Assembly (NCBI GenBank): GCA_021030915.1
Contig: JAGEMR010000004.1
Coordinates: 310,001 to 374,000 of the forward strand
From: Astrothelium macrocarpum
Taxonomy: Eukaryota; Ascomycota; Dothideomycetes; Trypetheliales; Trypetheliaceae
Length of the DNA stretch: 64,000 nucleotides
Direction of reading: 5' to 3'
Shown here piece by piece: positions 11,662 through 22,786 of the stretch (its first letter is position 1; every line of letters starts with the position of its first letter). The position numbers and the translations under genes were made by a program. The notes under the pieces were generated by a model that saw only the letters and a list, made by a program, of their open reading frames with translations, was not told the DNA's origin and did not search any database.

Positions 11662-14204
11662 ATGCAATCCTCGACTGAGACCTACACAATACCCACCCAT
11701 CATCATTCGAGCGGCTCCTCCCCTGGTGAAGGTTCTAGCAAGAAGAAGGCATGGCAGAAACATCTCCTCTTTGGTCCATCCAAACATGTCGCATCGCCCA
11801 CCGATAGCCAAAACCAGCTCAGTCGTGAACATACCAGAGGCACAACAAATTCCACGGCGGATCGGAGGTGGTGGCGTATAAGATTTTTTAGAGGCATGGT
11901 CAGTGACATCAGAAGACGTGCTCCATACTATTGGAGTGATTGGAGAGATGGTTGGGATTATCGAGTTATACCTGCAACTGTGTACATGTACTTTGCAAAG
12001 TATGTCTTCGACCAAAATGCAATACTAGGTGTCTCTTCTCCTTGGTATTTCCAATTGCAAGAGCATTTCCTTTTTTGACAAATATTCATACATTACGGGA
12101 TGTCTTTTCCCTCTTGCTGCGCGCCCGAGTATCAAGGACGACATCAGCAAGCACGGATAAATCCTTGCTTCGCAGAGAACTAATGCCGCGTACAGCATCT
12201 TACCTGCTCTAGCCTTTTCGTTGGACATGTTTGCAAAGACAAGGATGAGCTACGGAGTGAATGAGGTGCTCTTAGCTTCTGTCCTTGGCGCTGTTGTCTT
12301 TTCCGTCTTTGCTGCCCAGCCATTGGTGATTGTAGGCGTCACTGGCCCAATCACTGTGTTTAATTACACTGTTTTCGATATCATTACTCATCGGGGCATT
12401 AATTATTTCGCCTTTATGTGCTGGATTGGACTGTAAGTGGATTGATTGATCTTTCTTCGCGACAGCACCGCTTTCTCAGCGTAGGATCCTCCGTACCAAA
12501 TTACACACTGAAAATCTTCTTAACTCAACATTTGTTTGTGGCCATCGCAATCAAGATTGCTGCATCAATTAGGTATCAGCATGTTTGTTCACGGAATCTA
12601 TGAAGGCGCTCCTTTTATAAAATCTAAAACTCGAGCTCTTCTACTTTTATCTTTTCTTTTTGCACCTATTGCCACCACATATCTTTGTCCTCTAAAGCCT
12701 GAACGATATAGTGTCGCTGACACTTTAATTTAGGTGGTCTCTAGTAATGCACTGGATCCTTGCGATTACGAATGCCTGCAATGGCCTGACCTATGTAACG
12801 CGTTTTCCATGCGACATCTTCGGCTTCTATATCGCTTTCATCTATATCCAGAAAGGTATCCAAGTCCTGACGAGACAGTGGGCATATGGCGAGGCATCAG
12901 CCTATCTTTCCATCATGGTTTCATTGCTTGTACTAATGGTTGCCTACATTTGCGGCATAATTGGCAACTCCCCTCTCTTCCAACGTCATGTTCGGAAATT
13001 CATTGAAGATTACGGCACACCCCTCACCGTCATCTTTTTCACCGGCTTCATTCACATCGGCCACATGCGTAACATCGACCTCTCCACGCTTCCCACATCA
13101 CGTGCTTTTTTTCCCACTATGGACCGTAATTGGTTTGTCTCCTTCTGGGACATACCAGTAGGCGACGTCTTTCTTGCCATTCCGTTCGCCCTTCTTCTTA
13201 CCATCCTCTTCTATTTCGATCACAACGTCTCCTCCCTCATCGCTCAAGGCACCGAATTTCCTCTTCGGAAACCTGCTGGATTTCACTGGGACATCTTCCT
13301 CCTCGGTCTGACCACTGGTGTCGCTGGTTTGCTCGGAATTCCATTCCCCAACGGCCTGATCCCTCAAGCACCCTTCCACACTAACGCCCTCTGTGTCACC
13401 CGCGTTGTTGCAGATGGCGACGATGAAACCAACAAAGGCCACACTACTCGTGTCGTTGATCACGTCGTAGAACAACGCATCAGCAACCTCGCTCAAGGTC
13501 TTCTCACCCTCGGCACTATGTCTGGGCCCCTCCTGATCGTTCTCCACCTGATCCCGCAGGGCGTGCTCGCCGGCCTTTTCTTTGTGATGGGCGTTCAAGC
13601 ACTGCAGGGTAACGGCATCACATTAAAGCTATTCTTCCTGTTTTCCGACCGCGCTCTAACGCCACGGTCCAACCCTTTAAGCCGTATCGAGCGTCGGCTC
13701 GCCATTTGGATCTTCGTTGCCCTCGAGCTGCTTGGGTTTGGGGCTACGTTTGCTATTACCCAGACTGTGGCTGCGATTGGATTTCCTATCATCATTCTTG
13801 CTCTAATTCCTGTGCGAACATTTGTTCTGCCTAGATGGTTTCGGGAGGAGGAGCTGGCAGTGTTGGACGCGCCGACGGCTAGTCCGTTTACCATGGAGAG
13901 TGTGGGTGGCAATTATAGGGAGGATGTTGGAGCTGGGGATACACAGCGGGTGCCTGAGGTAACGACGGAAAATAGAGGCAGTATTGATGAGGAGTTGGAA
14001 GAGAGGGAGAGGAAAAGCGACGAAGCTGAAAGAGGACAACATTCGGGCTCATGGAGCAAGGGAAGCATGAGCGCGGAACAGCCGGAAGCAGTACGAAGGG
14101 CAAGTCTTAGACATCAGAAGATGAAGAATGGTGATCGAGAGGGCATTCAGTTGGTGAGCGGAATTGGCAGTAGTCGGAAACGGAGTCGAAGTCGGAAAGA
14201 TTGA
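11662..14204 (+). CDS. SLC4/Bor1-type anion (borate/bicarbonate) transporter
   Basis: Exons 11662-11999, 12196-12432 and 12734-14204 give 681 aa. Introns are 196 nt (GTATGT...TACAG) and 301 nt (GTAAGT...TTTAG). The junctions restore the family sequence YMYFAN|ILPALAFSLDMF and FMCWIGL|WSLVMHWILA. The protein has the SLC4 fold: about 12-14 membrane spans, QPLVIVGVTGPITVFNY in the core (TM3 region), LGIPFPNGLIPQAPFHTNAL and AQGLLTLGTMSGPLL later. The N-terminus is a short cytosolic segment and the last 120 residues are charged and disordered. Yeast Bor1 exports borate at the plasma membrane and also affects vacuolar sorting; the substrate here is inferred from family membership only. The longer second intron shows no conserved coding content; exons on either side join inside one membrane segment. 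Confidence 0.9.
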
Positions 14205-15363
14205 ACACAAGATGAATACTGTTGTTGATTGCTGGAACAGATGCGACAAGAAAGAAAAAAGGGAAACAATTAGAGCTAGCTAAGGCACACAATAGCGTCA
14301 CTTATCGAATCATACTTGTCAAGCGATTGTAACGAAGCAGAAATCAGCAGGCAAGAATTATACTATACCCTCAGCCCATCACCCCATCGACCACTTTTCT
14401 TGATAAAGCGGCTCGCTCAATGCGACTAAGTATACCTCACAAAGCTATCTATATTGACATAACGGCGAGAAAGTGAAGTGTAATACCGTTGAAGTGGTAC
14501 CTACCTGTTTAACTGAAGGATCGCTTCCCCTGAGTTTCTCTACCATTAGATGTAATTGCAACCCATCGCAATCCATTGCATTTGTACCTGTCATATTACC
14601 ATAGCTCATGTCATATTCTGGTCTCTTCGGGATATTGAATACCCCGGTGTAAGCTGCTAGCTGCTGTATCGCAACTACAGACATTTCTAGGCAAACCAAA
14701 CCTCCGTGTCACTTGATGGAGGGATGGACCTTCAGATGAAGAATTTCTCGGAATAGCACGAATTGACCTCATGTGTAGTCGACTATGGTGTCATTCCAGG
14801 CTTGCATTGAGTTTACAGACGCTGTCTCCAGATATAATTGCCTCTGGGTATCAAGGAACATATGCTTTCAAAGATATCATGACAGGAATGTTTCCAATTA
14901 ACGTGTTATCCGACACCACAATGGTCGACTGCACAGGCATTTACTTCAATGCAATAAGATACAAAGATCAGATGAAGCGAGAAATGCACCAGTGGATGAG
15001 CTTGTTCCTGTGAATCAATGTTCTGTCTGGACACTAACAAAAAGCAAGACTTTCCCGTGAATGTCTTTTCCTGCACAGTTAGAGCGCCCAGCGCAAAACT
15101 GGGTGGGCTGACCGTGTGGAAAACTCCAGAGGCAAAAGCTGGAAATGAGCAGGCAGGCATTGTTGACACACGGACGAAGGCTAACGAAGTTGAAACCTGC
15201 GCTCTTCTAAGCCTCCTATTTTTGCCACACATTCTTCAAATGACTCAAGCTTTCGCTTTTGATTACTCCGAGTTAATCTGCATTGTCAATTGTTACCTGT
15301 CGCTGTAATTTAGCTCTACTGCAAGGTCCAAGCTTTTGGTGATGTATCCAGCAATCTCGGCTC
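14205..15363. other. Intergenic upstream of the TDG/MUG gene
   Basis: Nothing recognised. Opposite-strand frames near 14906-15232 lack conserved motifs. Confidence 0.5.
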
Positions 15364-16389
15364 GTGCTTGGAATAAGCCCACTGCCTTCTGTCGAAAGAT
15401 GCATGATGCCACGGACAGAGTCTTCAGCCACCAAGAAGAGCACGCCTGACGTGGATTTGCAGACGGACGGAGTTGAAACAGAGTGTTTGTCGGCAAATAC
15501 GCCAAATTTCAAAGGCTTTCTCGCTCGATTTCATTATTCAACTCCTGGAGTCGCTTCTTCCCAAGATCGTGAGAGACGGATCCCTCAGTCGCCTTCCGCC
15601 ACGAATGAGAACCTTTTGAGAAGCAACAAACCTCTCAAGCGTAAACATGAAAAGGTCTCAGCAAAGACAACCGACTCACCAAACAAGAAACGCCGAAAAT
15701 CCTCCAAGTATGCCCCCCCATCTACATATGCGCATCTTCCAAAGCTCAAGGATATCTTTGCGCCAAATCTAATCTGCATATTCATTGGCACAAACCCCGG
15801 CGTACGCACCGCGACCGCCGGCCATGCCTACGCGCACCCCACCAATCTTTTTTGGAAGCTGCTCCACACAAGTGGCCTCACTGACCGCCGCTGTGCTCCG
15901 GAAGAAGACGTCGACATGCCTCGGTTGTATGCGATGGGCAACACCAATATTGTAGCGCGGCCAAGCAAAGATGCGGCGGAGCTGAGCAAGGATGAAATGG
16001 AAGAAGGGGCACGTGTATTAGAAAGCAAAATGCGGCTGTGGAAGCCAGAAGCGGTATGCGTGGTTGGCAAGGGTATCTGGGAGGCTATAGTAAGAGCGCG
16101 GCATGGAAAAGGACTGGGGAAAGATTTCCAATTTGGATGGCAGGATGAGCAGGAGAATATGGGAAAGAGTAAAGAGGATAAGTGGATGGGAGCGAAGGTA
16201 TTCGTAGCGACAAGTACAAGCGGCTTGGCGGTGTCAATACGGCGAGCGGAGAAGGAGGCAATCTGGAGACCGTTCGGTGACTGGGTGAGGAAGAGGAGGT
16301 CTGACAAGTTTGGAAATGAGGGAGAGGGTGATTATTTAGACAAGCTGTGGGCGGGCCATGAAGAATCCAACGTATCTGGTGCGGATTAG
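15364..16389 (+). CDS. TDG/MUG-type mismatch-specific uracil/thymine DNA glycosylase
   Basis: Single exon, 341 aa. The catalytic domain starts near residue 125. CIFIGTNPGVRTATAGHAY followed by HPTNLFWKLLHTSGL is the MUG/TDG active-site block, with the catalytic Asn in GTNPG. YAMGNTNIVARPSKDAAEL is the second family block and FVATSTSGLAV (about 280) takes the place of the NPSGL loop that inserts into the minor groove. A basic, Ser-rich N-terminal 120 residues (KRKHEK, NKKRRKSSK) probably carries nuclear targeting and DNA affinity. The enzyme excises U or T from G mismatches in base-excision repair. ATSTSG instead of NPSG in the insertion loop is a departure but is seen among fungal relatives, as far as I can judge. 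An internal start at 15403 is possible. Confidence 0.88.
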   Translation: MLGISPLPSVERCMMPRTESSATKKSTPDVDLQTDGVETECLSANTPNFKGFLARFHYSTPGVASSQDRERRIPQSPSATNENLLRSNKPLKRKHEKVSAKTTDSPNKKRRKSSKYAPPSTYAHLPKLKDIFAPNLICIFIGTNPGVRTATAGHAYAHPTNLFWKLLHTSGLTDRRCAPEEDVDMPRLYAMGNTNIVARPSKDAAELSKDEMEEGARVLESKMRLWKPEAVCVVGKGIWEAIVRARHGKGLGKDFQFGWQDEQENMGKSKEDKWMGAKVFVATSTSGLAVSIRRAEKEAIWRPFGDWVRKRRSDKFGNEGEGDYLDKLWAGHEESNVSGAD

Positions 16390-17624
16390 ACCTCATACTA
16401 AAAGATCTAATAGATCTTACATGGATTGGTTCCATGGAGGGCAATATTTTGGTATGTTGATTGGGGAAATAACCAACAATCGAGTAGAAACTTACTTCAA
16501 GACAAGCTTTAGGCCTTGGAAAACTCGTTTTCAAGACTGGGACGAGTGCCTGACCCTTCGTATTGTGGACAAGCCAATAGTCACATGCAGACGGACGATG
16601 ACCTGTTCGAATGTGCATGGCATTCTTTCAAGAAAAAACTTCACACCCATGGAATTAAATGGATTCCCAACACATCAAGCAGTTCTGTGACAAAAATGGT
16701 TTGGGGGCATCAGCCACAGCGCTGCGTTTGGCATGAATTCATGGTGTATGCTGATATCCTCCATTGCCTTCTCGATAAAACACCAAGAAATCGTTGAGCG
16801 GCAAGGCTAGGTCACAGGGCACCTTTTCCACAAGTTCAAACAATACTTCTCAGGCCGAAGACCATACGAATATGAAAGACTTTAAAAATGAGATCCAGGC
16901 TGCATTGCTTTCCAAATGTGAAAATCTATTAAAGAGTCGCCCCTATACAGCAGATTTTCCCGGTGTTTAACTCGCTATGATGGCCACTGAAAGTTGGACC
17001 AGTCTTCACCAGCTACTGCTTTGCAGATCTGATGGTGAGACATCACTGAAAGAACCGAGTTTCTAAAAACTACCAAAATATGACCGACGCACTTATTAAT
17101 TCAAGCGCAAAGGAAAATAAACGGCGGTGGTGGCAAGCTAAGCCTTATGCGAACTTGGTTCCTGCACAGGCTCGAAGCTTATAATCCGCCGCAAAAGAAA
17201 TGAGGATAGTATCGCGGAGTCAATCCCTGTGTGCAGAATCTCGTCAACTAACTCAAATCTTCCGCCGCCTCAGAGCGACATGACCCATTTAAGGTTGAAA
17301 GCATGTACAATGACTTTCTATTGCCACTCGAAAGTGGAAAGTGACTCCATGTCACATTCTTAGATGTATTTGGCAATGCGAACACAATTGTCTTTATCAT
17401 ACCGAAGTTGGTGGTCCGGGGAATTATAATATCCTTCTGTCCGCGGAGCTTTGCGGTGGGATAAGAAAATGTTTCACCAATACCGCGATCAATCAAAGAC
17501 TAGGTCCTTGGCCGTTCGTCCGAATTAGCACTTGTCACTCAAAAACCTCTTCTACCTCGCATTTGAGCCGCAAAGGAATACAAGCATTGCTTGAAGCGGT
17601 TACATTTTCTAGTTAATCATCATC
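16390..17624. other. Intergenic upstream of the MFS carrier
   Basis: Two overlapping plus frames (16358-16690, 16516-16797) have no recognisable product. Remainder AT-rich, nothing seen. Confidence 0.5.
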
Positions 17625-19058
17625 ATGCCCGGTGCAACCGAACCAATAATGCCGAAATCACATCAAATATGTCCAAAAGAACCAATTCCTTCTGCTCCGT
17701 TTACTATCTCAACAATTAGCGATCTACTACCACCAGCAGATAGCCAGGAATGCTTGGTGTCTCCAACTACAAGAAACTCCTCGGTAACTACATGCTTCAA
17801 AATCTCGTCAGATACGACACCATACCCCGAAGGAGGTCTCGAGGCCTGGCTCGTGGTCTTTGGTACATTCATGGGAACAATAGCCTTCTTTGGCCTGCTG
17901 AATTCAATGGGAGTGTTTCAAGCCTACATCTCCACTCATCAGCTACAAAAGTACAAGGCAGCTGAAGTCGGATGGATTTTTTCCGTCTACAGCTTTCTGT
18001 CTTTCTTCTGCGGAGTGCAAATCGGACCAATCTTCGATGCCAAAGGTCCTAGATGGCTGATCTTCGTGGGCAGTGTTCTGCTTGTTTTGAGCATGGTTCT
18101 GACGGGGGTCTGTCAAGAGCTATATCAATTCATAATCTGTTTTGGCATTCTTGGCGGTGTCGGCACCTCTCTCTTATTCACCTCAGCATATGCGGCGATT
18201 GGACACTTCTTCCTCGTCAAACGAGGAACTGCAACCGGTATTGCACTTGCGGGTGCCTCCGTCGGCGCCATTGCCTTTCCTCTCCTACTACAACATCTCT
18301 TCCCTCGTATTGGTTTCGCCTGGTCAACTCGTGTCCTGGCCTTGATCTTCCTTGTCGTCTGTATCCCTATGAATGTCTTCGTTCGCTCTCGGTTGCCCCC
18401 CAAATTTGGCTCTACGGTTATGCCTGATATCGGCATCTTTCGCAATCATGCTTTCTCACTAGCTTGTATCAGCTTCTTTTTCCTCCAAATGGCTATTTTC
18501 ATACCTGTTACATACCTCCCTATTTTTGTCCAGCAAAGTGGCACCATGAGCAGTGCTTTCTCGTATCAAATCGTTTCCATTTACAGCGCAGGATCCTGTC
18601 TTGGACGCTGGATCGGCGGTTGGGTTGCCGATCGAATCGGTAGGTTCAATGCTATGCTTCTAACTTTGTTGTTCTGTGCCTGCTCTACTTTCATCTTCTG
18701 GCTGCCAAGTGCCGTCGTTACGATTACTACTTCTGAGTCGCGGGCTATAATGCCCCTGGTTGTACTATTCGCAATCTTTTTTGGGTTCGGCTCTGGATCG
18801 GGGATTTCGTTGGAACCGGTCGTTGTCGGACAGCTATGCATAACAGAAGAATATGGACGATATCTGGCAACGTCCAATATGGTGTTCAGTTTCAGTGCAT
18901 TGATAGGTATCCCGATGGGAGGTGCAATTATCAATGCGAGCGGGGACAAGTACTGGGGACTCGCCGTCTTCACCGGCATCTGCTTGGTGGTGAGCTTCGG
19001 ATGCCTTGTGTGGGCAAGAGCATTGAAAGTGGGCTGGAGACCCGGGAATAAGTACTGA
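17625..19058 (+). CDS. MFS monocarboxylate-transporter-like carrier
   Basis: Single exon, 477 aa with about 12 hydrophobic spans starting near residue 70. PEGGLEAWLVVFGTFMG is the diagnostic entry of the fungal MCT/MCH (SLC16-like) family at TM1. GWIFSVYSFLSFFCGVQIGP then DAKGPRW cover TM2 and the loop 2-3 motif, FLVKRGTATGIALAGASVG lies at TM5, and GRWIGGWVADRIGRFNAM is the second-half MFS signature. The cytosolic N-terminus of about 65 residues is hydrophilic. Yeast Mch proteins are not proven monocarboxylate carriers, so the substrate is unknown. The flanking genes do not suggest one. The start ATG follows an ATCATC leader and no earlier in-frame ATG is seen. Confidence 0.88.
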   Translation: MPGATEPIMPKSHQICPKEPIPSAPFTISTISDLLPPADSQECLVSPTTRNSSVTTCFKISSDTTPYPEGGLEAWLVVFGTFMGTIAFFGLLNSMGVFQAYISTHQLQKYKAAEVGWIFSVYSFLSFFCGVQIGPIFDAKGPRWLIFVGSVLLVLSMVLTGVCQELYQFIICFGILGGVGTSLLFTSAYAAIGHFFLVKRGTATGIALAGASVGAIAFPLLLQHLFPRIGFAWSTRVLALIFLVVCIPMNVFVRSRLPPKFGSTVMPDIGIFRNHAFSLACISFFFLQMAIFIPVTYLPIFVQQSGTMSSAFSYQIVSIYSAGSCLGRWIGGWVADRIGRFNAMLLTLLFCACSTFIFWLPSAVVTITTSESRAIMPLVVLFAIFFGFGSGSGISLEPVVVGQLCITEEYGRYLATSNMVFSFSALIGIPMGGAIINASGDKYWGLAVFTGICLVVSFGCLVWARALKVGWRPGNKY

Positions 19059-19418
19059 AAGTACGAGCAAGGGGATTTCAGCATGCAGACAGAGGATAGA
19101 CAGTACGGGAGATTGTATGGCTGTGGCTCTGTGGATTCTACGAAATGCTAGTGGGCGTATCCTCAGTGCTGTGGAGAAGATATCACTCGTGCTGGCACTC
19201 ATTCATCTCATTCATGACTAGTCGAAACGAAAACCTGGACGATGAAAAGACTCACGTTGTGAAACAAAGGCCGCCAGCAGCGGATGAAAGGATATCTTCT
19301 GGCTTTTTCTGTAGAATGATTTTCGCTTGTACGGCCTTTAAGGCTTTAAGGGGAGAAATCACTACGAATCTTGTACTTATAAAATATAGATTCGCCTTTA
19401 TGACCACTTTAATAGCTT
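19059..19418. other. Convergent intergenic between MFS carrier and Rdx gene
   Basis: 3' untranslated regions only; no feature seen. Confidence 0.5.
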
Positions 19419-20230
19419 CTATCCACAATCTTCACATCCTTTCGTTCCCATTTCGTTGCTTTCAGTCTTGGTCTCTTTTTCTTTCTGCTTTTCCTTCGTA
19501 TCTGAATGCCCTAGATTTCTATCCGGTTCTATATGATCGCGAATCCGTTGCTTTAGCACTTTTGCATCTAGAGAATGTAGGGCAATGTTCAGTACTCATT
19601 TTGCGTCTTGTTTTAAAAAAGTTATAGATCTACGTACCTGGAAAACCTCCCTCGGCTTTGCGGTCCCAAATCAGCACTTCCTGGATGGCTGCATCTTTGA
19701 GAGGTTCGGATGCACGATACTCCTCTAACTCAGAGGATTTGACAACAGAGTTTGAATATGTGGCGAGCCGGTCAGTGGGGTAGTACTACAAATTCAGTTG
19801 AGTTAAATCCTAGTCTAGCATAACTAAAAAGTAACAGACTTGAAAGGGTCTGGAAAAGGAAAAGTCCAAAATATGCTTTAAGAGCTATGAAATATTACAA
19901 TATTGACACGAACGTGTGTTTTTGATACGAAAGAATTTTGGGAGATATCCTTTTGTTTCTCGTGAATACATACTAGTTTGACTGTAAAAACACCCCCTGT
20001 TGCGGGTATCAGAGCAATCTCCCCAACTTTTGTTCCGAATGTTGAGAGCAGTTCTTGACCGAACTAACCATGCAAACTTAGCCACTCTAGAGAGGAAAAT
20101 AGCGGCTTTCAAGATATACCCATGCAGAGCGCAACATCCATTTACATTGAGTACAGTACGTGATTGCCACCCGTGGTACATGTATCTGAGTGGCAGATGA
20201 TGGTGTTGAAGTTGATTGTGCCTCGGCCAT
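19419..20230 (-). CDS. Rdx/selenoprotein W-like thioredoxin-fold protein (four exons)
   Basis: Rebuilt from four short exons: 20230-20120, 20063-19974, 19785-19638 and 19567-19419, giving 165 aa. All junctions keep frame and have GT..AG ends (GTATAT...GTTAG, GTATGT...TGTAG, GTACGT...TCTAG). The protein starts MAEAQSTSTP, then PRVAITYCTQCKWMLRSAW|F and GQELLSTFGTKVGEIALIPA, TGGVFTVKL, a variable loop, EVLIWDRKAEGGFP|D, AKVLKQRIRDHIEPDRNLGH, and an acidic/basic tail ending in CEDC. This is the Rdx fold with redox motif Cys26-x-x-Cys29; animal SelW/SelT have selenocysteine at the second position. The role is presumed redox. The third-exon N-terminal residues (YYPTDR...) are the least certain junction, because the 188-nt intron has other AG sites, but those introduce stops. 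Confidence 0.87.
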
Positions 20231-20820
20231 CTTCGAATATGCCACGCTGTAGACTCAAAGTCTAGATTTACCGCGCAATAGATTATGAGATCGATATTGC
20301 TTTGCTGCAGACTAAAATGCTGTTAGATCGGCAAGAGATATCATAGATGACGCAAGCGGATGAGATCCGAGAACTGCGGGGCATGCTCTAAACGAAAGCA
20401 GTAATTCTTTCCTGCGGCTGGGGGAAATTTCAGTTCTATTGTAAACCACAAGAAAAAACCCGCTTGAAACCATGAACGTGCAAGGCTTTCTCATTGAATA
20501 ACATGTCAAGGTAATCTGAGAGTCACGAGTCGCGACCCCCTTGTTAAGGGTATTCATTATTCGAGCAATTAGTCAGAAAAAGGCATAAACAAAGCGCTCA
20601 ATTGTACAATCTATTAAGACAGAATATGTATTATGTTATCATAAGGAAACTCAGTGGTGGAGAGAGCTCAGTCAAGCTGATGAAGCAGTGTTGAACCAAA
20701 GGAGGTCATCCAATGGGGATCATGATCAACACCGCGTCAACAAACTCAAGATCGAGAACCCCGTAGGTCAATGGACTGTTAACCATGTCGCCCTCCAATC
20801 CTATTACCCCACACGTGAGA
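20231..20820. other. Intergenic between aspartic protease 3' end and Rdx 5' end
   Basis: Promoter of the Rdx gene and protease 3' region. No gene seen. Confidence 0.5.
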
Positions 20821-22206
20821 TTAATAATTTTCGTGCGGCGCAAACCTCATTTCAGCCGCGCCCATGTCATACACTGCGACCACATTCTGTAAAAACACGT
20901 CACCCAAGATGAAGGGTCCTTCGCCACCAGCCTGAATACCCGTCAGACACAGGCCTGTGGTCGGGTCGACCTCTGATTGGTAGATCAAATCGGCAGCATT
21001 CACATTGAATGTCGTGCCATTGATGTCGACACCAAATGCAGGCGCTGCGGCTTGACAGTCGACAAAAAATGCGCCTTCGTCCTCGAGGTAGTCGGCAGGA
21101 GGATCAAAGAGTGCATTGGCAGCTTCAGCCAATTCATCAGGCAGATAGACAAGTGTGGTACCACTGTCAACAATGACAGGGAATTGCGAATCAACATTGA
21201 TCTGGTTGGGAAAGGCATCGTGCCAAGATGTGCGGTGCACCTTTACATCTCCGCTGCCTTTGAAGCTGAAGCCATCCGGAACGATGGTGTAGAAGGAGTA
21301 TTGAGTTTGAGCATTGGGCTCATCGACCAGGTTGACAATGTTGATAGAGGTGCTCGTGAATTCCTGAGTGAATGAGATGTTTGGTAGGCCACCAAATGCA
21401 ATGTAACCGCCAGTGGACGGTGCACGCTCGATGGCAAGACTGAATTCTGGAGCGGAGAGGAGACTCTCATTGATCATGGTTGTGAAGATAGGGCTGTATT
21501 CGATATTGTCTGTTAAGTTGTCGTTGGCTGGATCATTGCCAGCAAAAGCGCTAGTGAGCGCAGGATATGCAAGGCCAATGAGACCAGAAGAAACATCATC
21601 GCCTTCCCAGAAAGCGTAATTGACAAGAGCAACCTCTTGCTTTGGCACCGTAATGCCCGCAACAGTCACATCTTCGTATCCGAGAACTCCATTGAGAGTC
21701 TCCCCATCTCCATACTCAATGTTGAAATTCTCATTGGAAATTTGACCGTCTTCGAAAGTGCCGTTGAATAGAGGACCAAAGTCGCACGCGGACTCGGCCT
21801 GACTGTCGCCATTCTCATCGACGCATTGGAAACCGGCCTGCGCAAGCCATGTGTCTGAGCTTCCAGAATCTACAATGACATCGACAGGTGCAGTGTTTGC
21901 GAATTGGATCTGTACGTCAAAAGATTGTCCACTTTCGACAGGTGTAAGGGGAGCGGATCCCGACGAGTAAGCGCCCCGAATTGATTGTATGTATTTGAAA
22001 CTGCGAGATCTTCCTGGCACTCTCTTCAATGGGAGATGGGCATCTGTCACAGTGTCTACACTGGGAGCCTGGGTTGCCTTTAGGGATTTGGTAGATATTT
22101 TGAGGTTACTGCGAGCATGCAACCCAGGAGACTTTTTCGTAATAGGACTTGCAGTGACAGACCACACACCAACAATTAAAGAGATAAATGATTTAAGAGG
22201 GGCCAT
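20821..22206 (-). CDS. Secreted pepsin-like aspartic protease (family A1)
   Basis: Single exon, 461 aa from the ATG at 22206, which opens a signal peptide (MAPLKSFISLIVGVWSVTAS). A propeptide of about 80 residues follows, ending in a basic region (KRVPGRSRSFKY). The two catalytic aspartates sit in VIVDSGSSDTW (about 110-117) and PVIVDSGTTLVYLP (about 343-355). The flap region YGDGETLNGVLGYEDVTVAG and GLIGLAYPAL are also typical of A1 enzymes, and ILGDVFLQNVVAVYDMG closes the C-terminal lobe. Fungal relatives are extracellular acid proteases. DSG in place of DTG at the first site is common in one fungal subgroup and should remain active. There is no obvious GPI signal. It is divergent from the UstYa-like gene across about 580 bp. 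An upstream ATG at 22248 is in frame but spoils the signal peptide. Confidence 0.92.
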   Translation of the reverse strand: MAPLKSFISLIVGVWSVTASPITKKSPGLHARSNLKISTKSLKATQAPSVDTVTDAHLPLKRVPGRSRSFKYIQSIRGAYSSGSAPLTPVESGQSFDVQIQFANTAPVDVIVDSGSSDTWLAQAGFQCVDENGDSQAESACDFGPLFNGTFEDGQISNENFNIEYGDGETLNGVLGYEDVTVAGITVPKQEVALVNYAFWEGDDVSSGLIGLAYPALTSAFAGNDPANDNLTDNIEYSPIFTTMINESLLSAPEFSLAIERAPSTGGYIAFGGLPNISFTQEFTSTSINIVNLVDEPNAQTQYSFYTIVPDGFSFKGSGDVKVHRTSWHDAFPNQINVDSQFPVIVDSGTTLVYLPDELAEAANALFDPPADYLEDEGAFFVDCQAAAPAFGVDINGTTFNVNAADLIYQSEVDPTTGLCLTGIQAGGEGPFILGDVFLQNVVAVYDMGAAEMRFAPHENY

Positions 22207-22786
22207 TTTGACTGAAACTTGGCAAAGAAAAATTGAGAACGAGACCAACCTACGCCCCTCGCAAACAACGGGTAGGGCATTCTACTTGTATAACGGCATT
22301 TCTGGGGTATAGGCATGATGATGTACGTGCGACCATCAATGTAGGCTATAGATGCATCTATCCTTGTCGATGCTTGGCATTCCAGTTGGAGGATATTCGA
22401 ACGTCTAGGGTATAAACAAGTAGAAAGTGCTATCATGATATGACCAAAAAGGCAGGCCGCCAAGAGGATTGCCCGAAGTTCCGTCGTGCCGCCCAAAAGT
22501 TCAAGATCCGCCGGTGTATGCGCAGGGACTTTGTCTGATCAAGATAATAGAATGGTCATGGATACGTAGGCTGCTAGGCTAAAGGGGAAGATGATGTGCA
22601 CAGACGATGGTGTTTGTCGTTGCACAGGGAGAGAAAGGCTAGCTGCCGCGGCATCCACTCAGCCATTGAAATCGCGCTGGAAACGCGTCATAAGTATACA
22701 TCTTTCTTGTACCTCCACCTATCGCTCTGCACCGCAACTTTACGCGAGCCTCCTTATCTTCTCCCTGGCTGTTGCTCATTACGGCC
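22207..22786. promoter_or_regulatory. Shared divergent promoter region, aspartic protease / UstYa-like gene
   Basis: 580 bp separating two divergently transcribed secretory-pathway genes. No operator could be named. The arrangement allows, but does not prove, co-regulation. Confidence 0.5.

Noticed and set aside
19145..19627. 160-aa plus frame
   Set aside because: Lies opposite the last exons of the Rdx-like gene, which has conserved residues and splice sites.
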